DNA from: Bordetella genomosp. 12
GTDB lineage: Bacteria > Pseudomonadota > Gammaproteobacteria > Burkholderiales > Burkholderiaceae_B
Assembly (NCBI RefSeq): GCF_002261355.1
Contig: NZ_NEVU01000003.1
Span: 124,001 to 188,000, forward strand
Reading direction: 5' to 3'
Length of the DNA: 64,000 nt
Part shown: positions 44,681-53,654 of the stretch, piece by piece
Position numbering within the stretch: the stretch's first letter is position 1
How the letters are laid out: each line of letters starts with the position of its first letter
The notes under the pieces: generated by a model
What the model saw: the letters and a program-made list of their open reading frames with translations, nothing else
Database searches by the model: none
What the model was told of the DNA's origin: nothing
Made by a program: the position numbers and the translations under genes

Positions 44681-46438
44681 CTACGCCGGGGCGCCCAGGT
44701 AGGCTTCGATGACTTTGGGGTTCTCCTGGATCTGGGCGGGCAGGCCGCTGGCGATCTTCACGCCATAGTCCAGCACCACGATCTGATCCGAGATGGCCAT
44801 GACGAGGTCCATGTGATGCTCGATGAGCAGCACCGTCAGGCCCTTGTCGCGCAGCCGGGCGATCAGTCCGGTGAGCGCGTCGGTCTCGGCAGGGTTCAGG
44901 CCCGCGGCCGGCTCGTCGAGCAAGAGCAGCTCGGGCATGGCGGCCACCGCGCGGGCGATCTCCAGGCGGCGCTGCAGGCCGTAGGGCAGGCTGTTGGCCG
45001 CGTCATCGGCGTAGCGCTCGAGTTCGAAGAACTTCAGGATGGCATAGGCCTCGCGGCGCATGCGCCGCTCCTCGGCCAGGCTGGAGGGCAGACCCAGCAG
45101 GTTGGCCCAGAAGCCGGAGCGCTGCACGCGGTACAGGCCCACCATGACGTTCTCCAGCGTGCTCAGGCCCTCGAAGAGCTTGAGGTTCTGGAAGGTGCGC
45201 CCGATGCCCAGCGAGGCGATCTGATCGGCCGGCAGGCCCACCAGGTCGTGATCCTTGAAGCGGATGCTGCCCGCATCGGGCGTGACCAGCCCGGAGAGCA
45301 GGTTCAGCGTGGTGGTCTTGCCCGCGCCGTTGGGGCCGATGAGCGAGACGATGCTGCCTTCCTGGATGCTGAAGGACACCTTGTTGGTGGGCACCACGCC
45401 GCCGAAGGCCTTGTACAGGTCCTTGACCACCAGCAGGTCGCCGGCGCCTTGCTTGCGGGTCTGCGTGGGCGACCAGGGTTTGATGGCCTCGCGCTCGCGG
45501 GCCGAGAGCAGGCTGCGGCGCGGCAGCACGCGCGCCAGCAGGCCGGACAGGCCTTCGGGCATGGCATAGAGCGCGAACAGCAGGATCAGGCCATAGGCGA
45601 AGTGCTGCACCTCGGGCCAGCGCGCGAGCATGGCATCGATCACGGTCAGCACCACCGCGCCCAGGAAGGACCCGGTGGGCGAGCGCCCGCCAAAGAGCAC
45701 CAGCACCAGGAAGAAGACCGAGAGGTTGAAGTTGACGAAGTCGGAGTTGATGTACTGGTTTTGCTGGGCCACCAGGCCGCCGGCGATGCCGCAGGTGATG
45801 GCGCTGATGACAAAGGCCAGGATCTTGAAGCGGTAGACGCTGATGCCCACGCTGCCGGCGGCGATCTCCGAGGTGCGCACGGCGGCAAAGCCGCGGCCGA
45901 AGCGGCCGTTGAGCAGCAGCGAGGTGGCCGCATGCAGCAGCAGGCCGATCACCACCACCACGACCACCCACTGGCGCCCGTCGAGCGGCGCGCCGCCCCA
46001 GGTCAGGCCGGTGATGCCGTAAAAGCCCTCCTGGCCCTTGAAGACGTCGGTCCATTCGGAGACGATCTTCTCGATGAGCAGGCCGAAGGCGATGGTGACC
46101 ATGGCCAGGCTGGGGCCTTTGACCTTGAGCGCGGGCAGCGCGATGGCCACGCCGAACAGGGCCGAGATCACGATGGCCGCGGCCAGCGCCAGCCAGGGGT
46201 TGACCTGGTAGTTCACCGTGAGCAGCGCCACCGTGTAGGCGCCCACGCCGAACAGGCCGGCGTGGCCCAGGGACTTCTGGCCGGTCTGGCCGACCAGGAT
46301 GTTAAAGCCCGTGGCGGCGATGTAATACACGCCGATGTTAAAGAGGATGAGCAGGTAGAAATCGTTCAAACCCGAGTAGGCGGCAGCCACGGCCAGAGCG
46401 GCCACGCACAGCGGGACGAGGAGAGGACGCAGATTCAT
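44681..46438 (-). CDS. LivM-LivG fusion: branched-chain-type permease joined to its ATPase
   Basis: A 585-residue fusion. Residues 1-320 are a LivM permease with about ten membrane segments (FNILVGQTGQKSLGHAGLFGVGAY; the EAA-like loop). A 40-residue linker (REREAIKPWSPTQTRKQG) joins it to LivG (about 345-585) with Walker A GPNGAGKTT, signature LPYGLQRRLEIARAV and Walker B LLLLDEPAAGLNP. Most ABC systems keep these as two genes. The frame is uninterrupted, so the join is real. It overlaps livH by ATGA. Confidence 0.92.
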   Translation of the reverse strand: MNLRPLLVPLCVAALAVAAAYSGLNDFYLLILFNIGVYYIAATGFNILVGQTGQKSLGHAGLFGVGAYTVALLTVNYQVNPWLALAAAIVISALFGVAIALPALKVKGPSLAMVTIAFGLLIEKIVSEWTDVFKGQEGFYGITGLTWGGAPLDGRQWVVVVVVIGLLLHAATSLLLNGRFGRGFAAVRTSEIAAGSVGISVYRFKILAFVISAITCGIAGGLVAQQNQYINSDFVNFNLSVFFLVLVLFGGRSPTGSFLGAVVLTVIDAMLARWPEVQHFAYGLILLFALYAMPEGLSGLLARVLPRRSLLSAREREAIKPWSPTQTRKQGAGDLLVVKDLYKAFGGVVPTNKVSFSIQEGSIVSLIGPNGAGKTTTLNLLSGLVTPDAGSIRFKDHDLVGLPADQIASLGIGRTFQNLKLFEGLSTLENVMVGLYRVQRSGFWANLLGLPSSLAEERRMRREAYAILKFFELERYADDAANSLPYGLQRRLEIARAVAAMPELLLLDEPAAGLNPAETDALTGLIARLRDKGLTVLLIEHHMDLVMAISDQIVVLDYGVKIASGLPAQIQENPKVIEAYLGAPA

Positions 46439-47349
46439 ACTTTCTCCGCGTGGACACGGCCCAGGATGCCGGCGGGCCGGAAATAGAGCACGACGATGAT
46501 GAGCGCGAAGACAGCGATCTCGCGCAGATTGGAGTACCAAAGGCCGATGAGGGATTCCAGCAGGCCGATCAGAAAGCCGCCGAAGATGCAGCCGCGCGGG
46601 TTCTCCAGGCCGCCGAGGATGGCGGCCGAGAAGGCCTTGAGCGAGAGCAGCGTGCCGACGAAGACGGAAGCCGTGGCGATGGGGGCAACCATGACGCCCG
46701 CAACCGCGGCCAGGGCCGAGCTGATGGCGAAGACACCCACGGCGACCGCGTTGGCATTGATGCCCATGAGGCTGGCGGCCGATTTACTGAAGGCGACCGC
46801 GCGCACGGCCTTGCCCATCTTGGTGCGATGCAGCGCCCAGTCCAGCACGATCATCAGGACCAGGGTGGTGGCAAAGACCAGGATCTCCTGCGGGCGCACG
46901 CCGGCGCCCAGGATGTTGACCACGCCCTCGCCCAGCGGGGAGGCCACGGCGATGGGCGCCGGGCCCCAGATGAGCAGAGCCAGGTTCTGGATGATGATGC
47001 CGAAACCGATGGTGCTCATGACCCAGGACAGACCGGCCTCGCCCACGAAGTGCTTGATGGCGGTGATGTAGAGCACGTAGCCCAGCAGGGCCAACACCAG
47101 CATGGCCGCGGCCAGGGCGAACAGGAAGGTGCCCCAGGTGACGTCCTGCGGTGACGGAAAACCGATCAGCTTGCCCTGGGTGACCAGCACGATGGCGCTG
47201 ATGCCGATGAGCCCGGCCAGGGCCAGAAACGCCCCTTGGCCGAAATTGAAGGTCTTGGTCGTGGTGTAGGTGATGCTGAAACCGAACGCGACCAGGGCAT
47301 ACACGCTGCCCATGGCCAATCCACTGAGTATGGCTTGTAGTAAAGGCAT
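46435..47349 (-). CDS. livH: LivH-type ABC permease
   Basis: A 304-residue permease with eight to nine membrane segments and the family's GLAMGSVYALVAFGFSITY start, YITAIKHF, and a C-terminal GGLENPRGCIFGGFLIGLLESL. The GAGG site eight bases before ATG 47349 fits. It follows the binding protein gene after 155 bases that hold two G+C hairpins. LivH pairs with the LivM part of the next gene. Confidence 0.93.
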   Translation of the reverse strand: MPLLQAILSGLAMGSVYALVAFGFSITYTTTKTFNFGQGAFLALAGLIGISAIVLVTQGKLIGFPSPQDVTWGTFLFALAAAMLVLALLGYVLYITAIKHFVGEAGLSWVMSTIGFGIIIQNLALLIWGPAPIAVASPLGEGVVNILGAGVRPQEILVFATTLVLMIVLDWALHRTKMGKAVRAVAFSKSAASLMGINANAVAVGVFAISSALAAVAGVMVAPIATASVFVGTLLSLKAFSAAILGGLENPRGCIFGGFLIGLLESLIGLWYSNLREIAVFALIIVVLYFRPAGILGRVHAEKV

Positions 47350-47401
47350 GATCCGGACCTCGCCGTCGCAGGAGTTCGATACCCGCCGGCAGCGTAGCTG
47401 T

Positions 47402-47494
47402 GCGTGCCGGGCCGGCCGCTGGCGCAGACCGGCACGCGAGGAAGAGAGGCAGTGGAGCCGGGACTCCCCGCCGGGCCGCGCCCGCGCGGCCCGG
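47402..47494 (-). repeat. Two G+C hairpins between the binding protein and permease genes
   Basis: A 9-bp stem (GCGTGCCGG, 47402-47410, with 47429-47437) and a 10-bp stem (CCGGGCCGCG, 47471-47480, with 47485-47494, four-base loop). No U-run. Such hairpins behind a binding protein gene often protect its mRNA from 3' decay and let the protein be made in excess over the permease. Confidence 0.55.
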
Positions 47495-47504
47495 GGCACC
47501 GACG

Positions 47505-48695
47505 TTATTGCTTGAGGTCTTCCGGCTTCATCTGGCGCGTGATGTCGTCATCGATGGACACCACCTTGCCGTCGACCCAACGCACCAGGCGGAAGTCTTT
47601 GTACGACAGCGCTTCATGGTTTTCCTTGGTGAACGCCGGCGCATAAGTCTTGATCACGCCATCGACCTTGCCCAGGTTGTCCAGCGCGGCTTGCACCTTC
47701 TCGCCATCGGTGGATTTCGCCTGCTCCATGGCGGCGGCCAGCAATTTGACCGAATCATAGGCATGCGCGGCGAACACGTAAGTGGGCAGTTTGCCGTCAC
47801 GCTTGACGATGGTTTCGTACAACGCCTTGGACTTGGGCGTGGAGTCTTCGGTAATGGAGGCCGAAAAGATCATCTTCTTGGCCAGATCCGGCCCCGCGAT
47901 GCGCAAGAAGGGCGAGCTCAAATTGGCCCAGGATCCCAAGGTGACCGGGTAGTAGTTGATCTTCTCCAGACTGCGCATGACGTGCGCGTTGGAATCGGCC
48001 AAGGCATAGACGATGAGGGTGTCGGCGCCCAGCGACTTGATCTTGTTCAACTGCGACGTCATGTCCGAGTCCTTGGGCCCGAACTTCTCATTGGCCACCG
48101 GCGTAATGCCATGCAGGCCCAGAACGTGCGTGGCGTCCTTGGCACCCTGCTGCCCATAACCGGTGGTATCGGCGATGATGGCGACCTTGCCATTCTTGCT
48201 CGCGCGCGCCGCATAGGCCGCCAGCAGCGTGATCTGGTCCAGGTCACGCATGGAGACGCGCGAAATGTAATTGACCGGCTCCTTGCTGTAGCGATTGGTG
48301 ATTTCCGTGGCAGTGGCGGAGGGCGAAATGGTCGGGATTTTTTTCTGCTGCACAATGTGCATCCAGGCCAGCATATTGCCGGAGTTCACGCCCCCGAGCA
48401 TGGCGACGACCTTCTCATTGTCGACCAGTTCGTTGGTGTTCTGGATGGACTTGGGCGGCGCACCCACGTCGTCGCGCGCGACGATCACGAGCTTTCGGCC
48501 CAGCACGCCGCCGGCGGCATTGATTTCGTCCACGGCCTGGCGGGCGCCCGCCAGCGCCGACACCCCAAAGTCGGCCGAGCCGGTGGCCGACATATCGCTG
48601 TTGTAGCCAATCTTGATGTCCTGGGCCCAAGCTCCCTGGGCCATGGCGGCCAACAGGGCCGCGCCTGCAAAACGGAACAGCTGCTTATGCATCAT
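47505..48695 (-). CDS. Branched-chain-type ABC substrate-binding protein
   Basis: A 396-residue periplasmic binding protein of the type I LivJ/LivK fold. The signal runs to about MAQGAWAQ (near residue 24), and the mature part starts DIKIGYNSDMSATGSADFG, with DVGAPPKSIQNTNELVDNEKV and GYGQQGAKDATHV. The ligand pocket cannot be read for a specific compound. These proteins bind amino acids, but many relatives bind aromatic acids, amides or short-chain acids. It sits between E2 and the permease genes, so its ligand probably feeds the E1/E2 pathway. Confidence 0.9.
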   Translation of the reverse strand: MMHKQLFRFAGAALLAAMAQGAWAQDIKIGYNSDMSATGSADFGVSALAGARQAVDEINAAGGVLGRKLVIVARDDVGAPPKSIQNTNELVDNEKVVAMLGGVNSGNMLAWMHIVQQKKIPTISPSATATEITNRYSKEPVNYISRVSMRDLDQITLLAAYAARASKNGKVAIIADTTGYGQQGAKDATHVLGLHGITPVANEKFGPKDSDMTSQLNKIKSLGADTLIVYALADSNAHVMRSLEKINYYPVTLGSWANLSSPFLRIAGPDLAKKMIFSASITEDSTPKSKALYETIVKRDGKLPTYVFAAHAYDSVKLLAAAMEQAKSTDGEKVQAALDNLGKVDGVIKTYAPAFTKENHEALSYKDFRLVRWVDGKVVSIDDDITRQMKPEDLKQ

Positions 48696-48764
48696 TGTTG
48701 TCTCCAGTCCTTTGATTTCCATTGCCGCGCCGGTCTCGTGCCGGCTGCGGCTACCCTTGCGGCC

Positions 48765-50018
48765 CTAAAGAATCAGTTCGATAGGGTTTTCCAACAAGTT
48801 CTGTACGGCAGCCAGATAGCGGGCGCCCGCCGCGCCATCGACCACGCGATGATCGGCCGACAACGTCAGTGACATCACATTGCCGATGCGGATTTCGTCA
48901 CCGTCGACCACGGGCTGGCGCAGCACGGCGCCCGCTGCCAGGATGGCGCTTTGCGGCGGATTGATGATGGCCGCGAACTCATGCACGCCATACATCCCCA
49001 GGTTAGAGATGGTGAGGCTGCCGCCTTCGTACTGTTCGGGGCGCAGCCGGCCCCGGCGCGCCAGATCCACCAGATCGCTCAACTGCCCGGCCAGCGCACG
49101 CAAGCCGGCCTGGCCCACGTCCCGCAACACCGGGGTGATAAGGCCGTCGTCCAAGGCCACGGCCACGCCGATATCGACCTGCCCATGGCGCAAGGTGCCG
49201 CCTTCAGTCCATTGCACATTGACGTCGGGCACCTGTTGCAAAGCCCGGGCCGCCGCCAGCACGAGCAGATCGTTCAGGCTGTAGCGACGATCCTGGGCCG
49301 CGTTGAGCCGCGTCCGAGCGGCCAGCAGACCGTCCATGCGGCACTGCACACTCAGATAGAAGTGCGGGATGTCCTGTTTGGATTGCACCAGGCGCCGGGC
49401 GATCGTGCGGCGCATCGGTGTGTGCGGCGTCAGGCCCCCACTCGCGGGCGGCGCAGAGGCCTGGGCGGGCAACGATGAGGCCCTGGAGGCGGCCGGCGCC
49501 GAGGTGGCGGGTGCCGGGGCCGGCGGCGCTGCGCGCTCGATATCCACCCGGACGATGCGTCCAGCCGGCCCGCTGCCAGACAGGCTGCAAAGATCCACGC
49601 CGAGTTCGCGCGCCAGGCGCCGTGCCGAAGGGCTGGCAAAGACGCGCAGCGAAGCGGGTTCGTTCACTGCGGCGGGCATGGCGGCCTGAGGCAACGCGGC
49701 TGGCGCTGCCTCCACGGCAGGGGCCGGTGCTGCCCGGGCGAGATCGGCCCCGGCCTCAGCCGGCGCCGCCGCAGCGGACGCTGCCCGCAAAACGGCGATG
49801 ACGTCCCCCACGGGGACCTCCGCATCACCCGCTTCGACATGGATACGGTGCAGCACACCGCCGTCCAGGGCTTCGAGTTCGATGACCGCTTTGTCGGTCT
49901 CGATTTCTGCCAGGATATCGCCTGCGCGGATCGTCTCGCCGGTTTGCTTAAGCCACTGCAGGATCTTGCCTTGCGTCGTGCCCGCGCCGATGGCGGGCAT
50001 CACGACATTGATATCCAT
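48765..50018 (-). CDS. Dihydrolipoamide acyltransferase (E2)
   Basis: A 417-residue E2 with one lipoyl domain (residues 1-75, lipoyl Lys43 in EIETDKAVIELEA), a Pro/Ala linker, a peripheral-subunit-binding domain (FASPSARRLARELGVDLCSLSGSG, about 130-165), and the catalytic trimer domain (from about 195) with DHRVVDG (His390). It transfers an acyl group from E1 to CoA. The closest functional relatives are acetoin and pyruvate dehydrogenase E2 proteins. No E3 (lipoamide dehydrogenase) gene is in the cluster; it would have to come from elsewhere. Confidence 0.92.
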   Translation of the reverse strand: MDINVVMPAIGAGTTQGKILQWLKQTGETIRAGDILAEIETDKAVIELEALDGGVLHRIHVEAGDAEVPVGDVIAVLRAASAAAAPAEAGADLARAAPAPAVEAAPAALPQAAMPAAVNEPASLRVFASPSARRLARELGVDLCSLSGSGPAGRIVRVDIERAAPPAPAPATSAPAASRASSLPAQASAPPASGGLTPHTPMRRTIARRLVQSKQDIPHFYLSVQCRMDGLLAARTRLNAAQDRRYSLNDLLVLAAARALQQVPDVNVQWTEGGTLRHGQVDIGVAVALDDGLITPVLRDVGQAGLRALAGQLSDLVDLARRGRLRPEQYEGGSLTISNLGMYGVHEFAAIINPPQSAILAAGAVLRQPVVDGDEIRIGNVMSLTLSADHRVVDGAAGARYLAAVQNLLENPIELIL

Positions 50019-50030
50019 GTCGAACTTACC

Positions 50031-50729
50031 TCAAATGTTTGCCAGATTTCCGGTCTTCTCGATGTATTCCGCGGCATCCGAGATGTCCTGTACCACGGCC
50101 TGCCGCGCCCCCTCGGCATCGCGCCGCCGCAGCGCGTCCACCAGACGATCGTGATGCGCGAAAGACTCCCAACTTTCCGACTTGCGTTCTTTCCTGCCCA
50201 TGCTCAGCGAAAACAGCGGGGCGATCTGCAGCCAGATGTTTTCTATCATCGTGACCAGCAAAGGCATGCCCGCTGCCTCATACAATGCGAAATGCAGATT
50301 GCGGTTGGCTTCTATGGTCTTGAGGGCATCGATACGCGGCAGGTGGCCCAGGCGGTCGAACTCGCGGGCATGCGCCTGAATACGCGCCACCGTGGCATCG
50401 TCGATGACGCGCACGGCCTCGGCCGCGGCGAATCCCTCCAGGCAGCACCGGATGCGCACGATCTCGCGAAACTTGGCCAGATCCGGCTTGGGGACGCGCA
50501 AGCCGCGATTGGGCAGCATCTCCAATGCGCCTTCCGCCACGAGCTTGTTCACCGCTTCGCGCACGGGCATCGGGCTGGTATTGAGCACGGCGGCCAGGCC
50601 ACGCAGCGTGACCTTTTCGCCGGGCGGCACCGCGCCGCTCATCAGCAGCTGCCGGGTTTCGCTGTAGATCTGGTCGGCGACGGTGATACGCTCCTGCTTT
50701 TGCAGAAGCCCTTGCAAGATACTGTCCAT
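50031..50729 (-). CDS. GntR-family (FCD) regulator
   Basis: A 232-residue regulator. The winged HTH (residues 12-75) has VADQIYSETRQLLMSGAVPPGEKVTLRGLAAVLNTSPMPVREAVNKL, and the C-terminal FCD domain carries the ligand-binding helices with metal-binding His (NRNLHFALYEAAG). It lies inside the cluster between the SDR and E2 genes, so it is the likely local regulator, possibly acting at the palindrome at 54461-54470. ATG 50729 lies eight bases past the SDR stop. Confidence 0.9.
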   Translation of the reverse strand: MDSILQGLLQKQERITVADQIYSETRQLLMSGAVPPGEKVTLRGLAAVLNTSPMPVREAVNKLVAEGALEMLPNRGLRVPKPDLAKFREIVRIRCCLEGFAAAEAVRVIDDATVARIQAHAREFDRLGHLPRIDALKTIEANRNLHFALYEAAGMPLLVTMIENIWLQIAPLFSLSMGRKERKSESWESFAHHDRLVDALRRRDAEGARQAVVQDISDAAEYIEKTGNLANI

Positions 50730-50737
50730 GGTGTGTC

Positions 50738-51460
50738 TCAATTCATGTAGACGCCACCATTGACATCCAGGGTGGCGCCGCAGATGTAGCTCGCGCCATC
50801 AGAGCAAAGAAAAGCGATGGGCAAGGCGATCTCGCGAGGCTTGGCCTTGCGACCCATGGGAATTCTAGTCTCATCGAACGCCTGGCCCACGGTCATGGGC
50901 GTGTCGGTGGCGCCCGGCGCCACGCAGTTGACGATGACGCCGCTTTGCGCCCCGCGCCGCGCCAGCCATTTCACAAAAGCGAGCGTGCCTCCCTTGGCCG
51001 CGACATAGTGGGGACTTGCGGCCAGCCCGCCCATGCGCCCGGCGACTGACGCCACCAGCACCATGCGGCCGCCGCCTTGCGCCGCCATCCGCGCCAAGGC
51101 GGCCCGGCAAATATGCATCAAACCCAGGAGGTTGATGTCGACGACGCGCCGGAATACATCATCCCAGCCGTCTTCATTCCAATCATCCCAGGGACAGTAG
51201 CCCGCATTGGCCACCAGGGCATCCAGACGTTCAAGTCCGGCCACCGCTTGCTCGACCGCCTGCCTGTCGGTGACATCGAAGGCCAGCGCGCGGGCGCGGT
51301 ATCCCTGCTCGCATAGCGCCTGCGCCACCGCCTCGGGCGCCTGCAGATCGGCCAGCACGACGTCGGCGCCGAGCTCGGCGCAGACCCGCGCCGTTTCCGC
51401 GCCAATGCCGCCGGCCGCGCCCGTGATCAGAATGGTTTTTCCTTCAAGCCCGAACGGCAT
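50738..51460 (-). CDS. SDR-family dehydrogenase
   Basis: A 240-residue classical short-chain dehydrogenase. TGAAGGIGAE at the N-terminus binds NAD(P), NAG closes the motif in LVANAGY, and the catalytic Ser-Tyr-Lys are seen in VASVAGRMG and HYVAAKGG. Asp in VLADLQ near residue 36 favours NAD over NADP. Substrate: a hydroxy or keto compound, unknown. AGGAG precedes ATG 51460, which overlaps the E1 stop by 17 bases. It resembles the SDR at 53655 only in general fold. Confidence 0.9.
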   Translation of the reverse strand: MPFGLEGKTILITGAAGGIGAETARVCAELGADVVLADLQAPEAVAQALCEQGYRARALAFDVTDRQAVEQAVAGLERLDALVANAGYCPWDDWNEDGWDDVFRRVVDINLLGLMHICRAALARMAAQGGGRMVLVASVAGRMGGLAASPHYVAAKGGTLAFVKWLARRGAQSGVIVNCVAPGATDTPMTVGQAFDETRIPMGRKAKPREIALPIAFLCSDGASYICGATLDVNGGVYMN

Positions 51461-53639
51461 CCGCCTCTCCTTGTTGCGGCAGCCCACTCTCGGCCAACAT
51501 GCGGGCGATGAGCTGCCGGACGTCATCCGCGCCTGCCAGGGCCGCGCGCTCCAGAGCCTGTGACACGACAGGCGGCGCCCAACGTCCGGTCGCGCGCTGC
51601 ACGGGCTGATCCAGATAGTCAAAATCGCGCCGCTGGATTTCGTCAGCGATCAGCGCGCCCAGACTGGCTCCGCGCGTGGTCTGCTCGACGATGGCCACCC
51701 GGCCCGTCTTTCGAACCGAACGGCTGATGGTGTCGTAATCGATATCGCGCTGAGACAACGTACGCAGATCGATGACCTCCGCATCCACGCCCATCTCCTC
51801 GGCCACTTGCACGCACAGCTCGACCATGCTGAGGGTGGCCAACAAGGTGATCTGGCGACCTTCGCGCACACGGCGTGCGCGCCCCAACGGGATGCAGTAA
51901 TCGAGGTCTTTGGGCACGAGCGTCTTGCGCTTGTGCAGTTCCTGCGGTTCGAGCACCAACACGGGATCCTCGCATCGCAGCGCTGAGTTCATCAGGCCCA
52001 CGTAATCGAACGCATTGGACGGCGCCACGATGCGCCAGCCGGGAAACAGGGCAAAGACCCCGGCAGGGTCCATCGAGTGTTGCGAACCATACCCCTCCAG
52101 CCCCGGAATGCGCGTACGCAACACCAACGGCACCGATGCCGTGCCGTTGAACAAATGCCGGATCTTGCCCGCCTGGTTGAGCAGCTGATCGCCAGCCACG
52201 AGGAAGAAGTCGCTATACATCAGTTCGACGACCGGTTTGAGGCCCGACAGAGCAGCGCCGGTGGCCAGGCCGCAGAAGCCGTTTTCCGTGATCGGCGTGT
52301 TGATCAGCCGCCCGGCAAAGCGATCCGTCAGACCACGCGTGGCCCCCACCGTGCCGCCGCCCATATTGGCCACGTCTTCGCCAAAAACGTAGATGCGCTC
52401 GTCCTCGGCCATTCGGGCGCCCATGGTCCGGGCGATGGCTTCGATGTAGCTCATGGGCTCCATCTCTGCGGCATCGAAGTCCTCGGGCTCGGCGAAACGC
52501 GCGTCGTCGAACTCGCGCATGTCGCTGTTCAGGTGCGCATCCACGGTGCTGGCATCCGGCCACAGCTCGGCGCGGATACGGGTTGCAGAGCCGCTGCCTT
52601 CGACGCACGAGGCAGCGGCGGCCTCGATAGCTTCGCAGACCGCCTGATCGATGGCAGCCAGCCGGCCTTCGTCCAGAATGCCGCGTGCGGGCAGCTCCCG
52701 CTGCAGAAACAGCCAGGGATCGCGGGCTTTCCATTCGGCCTCTTCTTCGCGGGTGCGGTAGCCAAAAGCGCTGCCCGGAATCGAAGAGCTCTGGTGATAG
52801 TAGCGGTATACCTCCGCAAGAATCAGAACCGGGCGTCCCTCCTGGCGGATGGCGTTCTGTGCCCAACGGCCAGCCAGCCAGACCGCAAAGGGATTCATGC
52901 CGTCGACCTTGACCGAGGCGATGCCGTGTCCTTGCGGCCGCGTCAGCAGTTCGGTCTGATAAGTGGATTGCTCCACACTCATCGACACGGCGTACTTGTT
53001 GTTCTCGAGGAAGAAGATCATCGGCAGCCCGTAGAGCGCCGCCAGATTCATGGCTTCATGGGTCGCGCCCTGATGCACGGCACCATCGCCAAAGAAGGTG
53101 ACCATCAGCTTGTCGGAGCCGCGCTGCTTTTCGGCAAAGGCATGTCCGCAGGCGATGGGGATGCCGCCGGCAACGATGGCATTGGTGCCCATGATGCCCA
53201 AGTCCGCCCGTCGCAAGTGCATGGACCCTCCGCGACCGCCGGTCCAACCGCCCGACAGGCCGAGAATTTCCTGCATCAAACCCTGCAGTTCTGCGCGGAT
53301 GCGCGCACTCAGCACGCCGTCGCGCGGGGCTTCGTAAATGGCGTTGACGGCCTTGGCGACGCATTGATGATGGGCCCGATGCGTACCGTTCATCAAGGTA
53401 TCGACCGGCAAGGCTGCCACGCATCCGGCCGCGGCGCCTTCCTGGCCGATGCTCGAATGTGCGGGACCGTGCACGAGATTCAGTTTGTCGAGCTGGAGGA
53501 TTTTCTCCTCGAAACGCCTGGCCGCCAGGAAGAGCGTGACCAGGCGCTCGGCCTCGGCCGGCGTCAGTTGCGCCCAATCGCTGTCTTCGACTACCAGCCT
53601 ACGCGCGGCCGTGCCGGCGTCGATATCTTCAAATCGCAT
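51444..53639 (-). CDS. Thiamine-dependent dehydrogenase E1, alpha and beta fused
   Basis: A 731-residue fusion. Residues 1-350 are the alpha chain, with the ThDP motif GDGAVHQ (184-190) to ENN (212-214) and SMHL at 139-142. From about 395 comes the beta chain (MSYIEAIARTMGARM, GEDVANMGGGTVG, TPITENGFCGLATGAALSGL with the conserved Glu). In most bacteria these are two genes. The E1 decarboxylates a 2-oxo acid or cleaves an acyloin onto the E2 lipoyl group. The fusion with one lipoyl-domain E2 is close to acetoin-type complexes. Frame is intact throughout. Confidence 0.93.
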   Translation of the reverse strand: MRFEDIDAGTAARRLVVEDSDWAQLTPAEAERLVTLFLAARRFEEKILQLDKLNLVHGPAHSSIGQEGAAAGCVAALPVDTLMNGTHRAHHQCVAKAVNAIYEAPRDGVLSARIRAELQGLMQEILGLSGGWTGGRGGSMHLRRADLGIMGTNAIVAGGIPIACGHAFAEKQRGSDKLMVTFFGDGAVHQGATHEAMNLAALYGLPMIFFLENNKYAVSMSVEQSTYQTELLTRPQGHGIASVKVDGMNPFAVWLAGRWAQNAIRQEGRPVLILAEVYRYYHQSSSIPGSAFGYRTREEEAEWKARDPWLFLQRELPARGILDEGRLAAIDQAVCEAIEAAAASCVEGSGSATRIRAELWPDASTVDAHLNSDMREFDDARFAEPEDFDAAEMEPMSYIEAIARTMGARMAEDERIYVFGEDVANMGGGTVGATRGLTDRFAGRLINTPITENGFCGLATGAALSGLKPVVELMYSDFFLVAGDQLLNQAGKIRHLFNGTASVPLVLRTRIPGLEGYGSQHSMDPAGVFALFPGWRIVAPSNAFDYVGLMNSALRCEDPVLVLEPQELHKRKTLVPKDLDYCIPLGRARRVREGRQITLLATLSMVELCVQVAEEMGVDAEVIDLRTLSQRDIDYDTISRSVRKTGRVAIVEQTTRGASLGALIADEIQRRDFDYLDQPVQRATGRWAPPVVSQALERAALAGADDVRQLIARMLAESGLPQQGEADAVRA

Positions 53640-53654
53640 GCCGTTATCCGTCCG

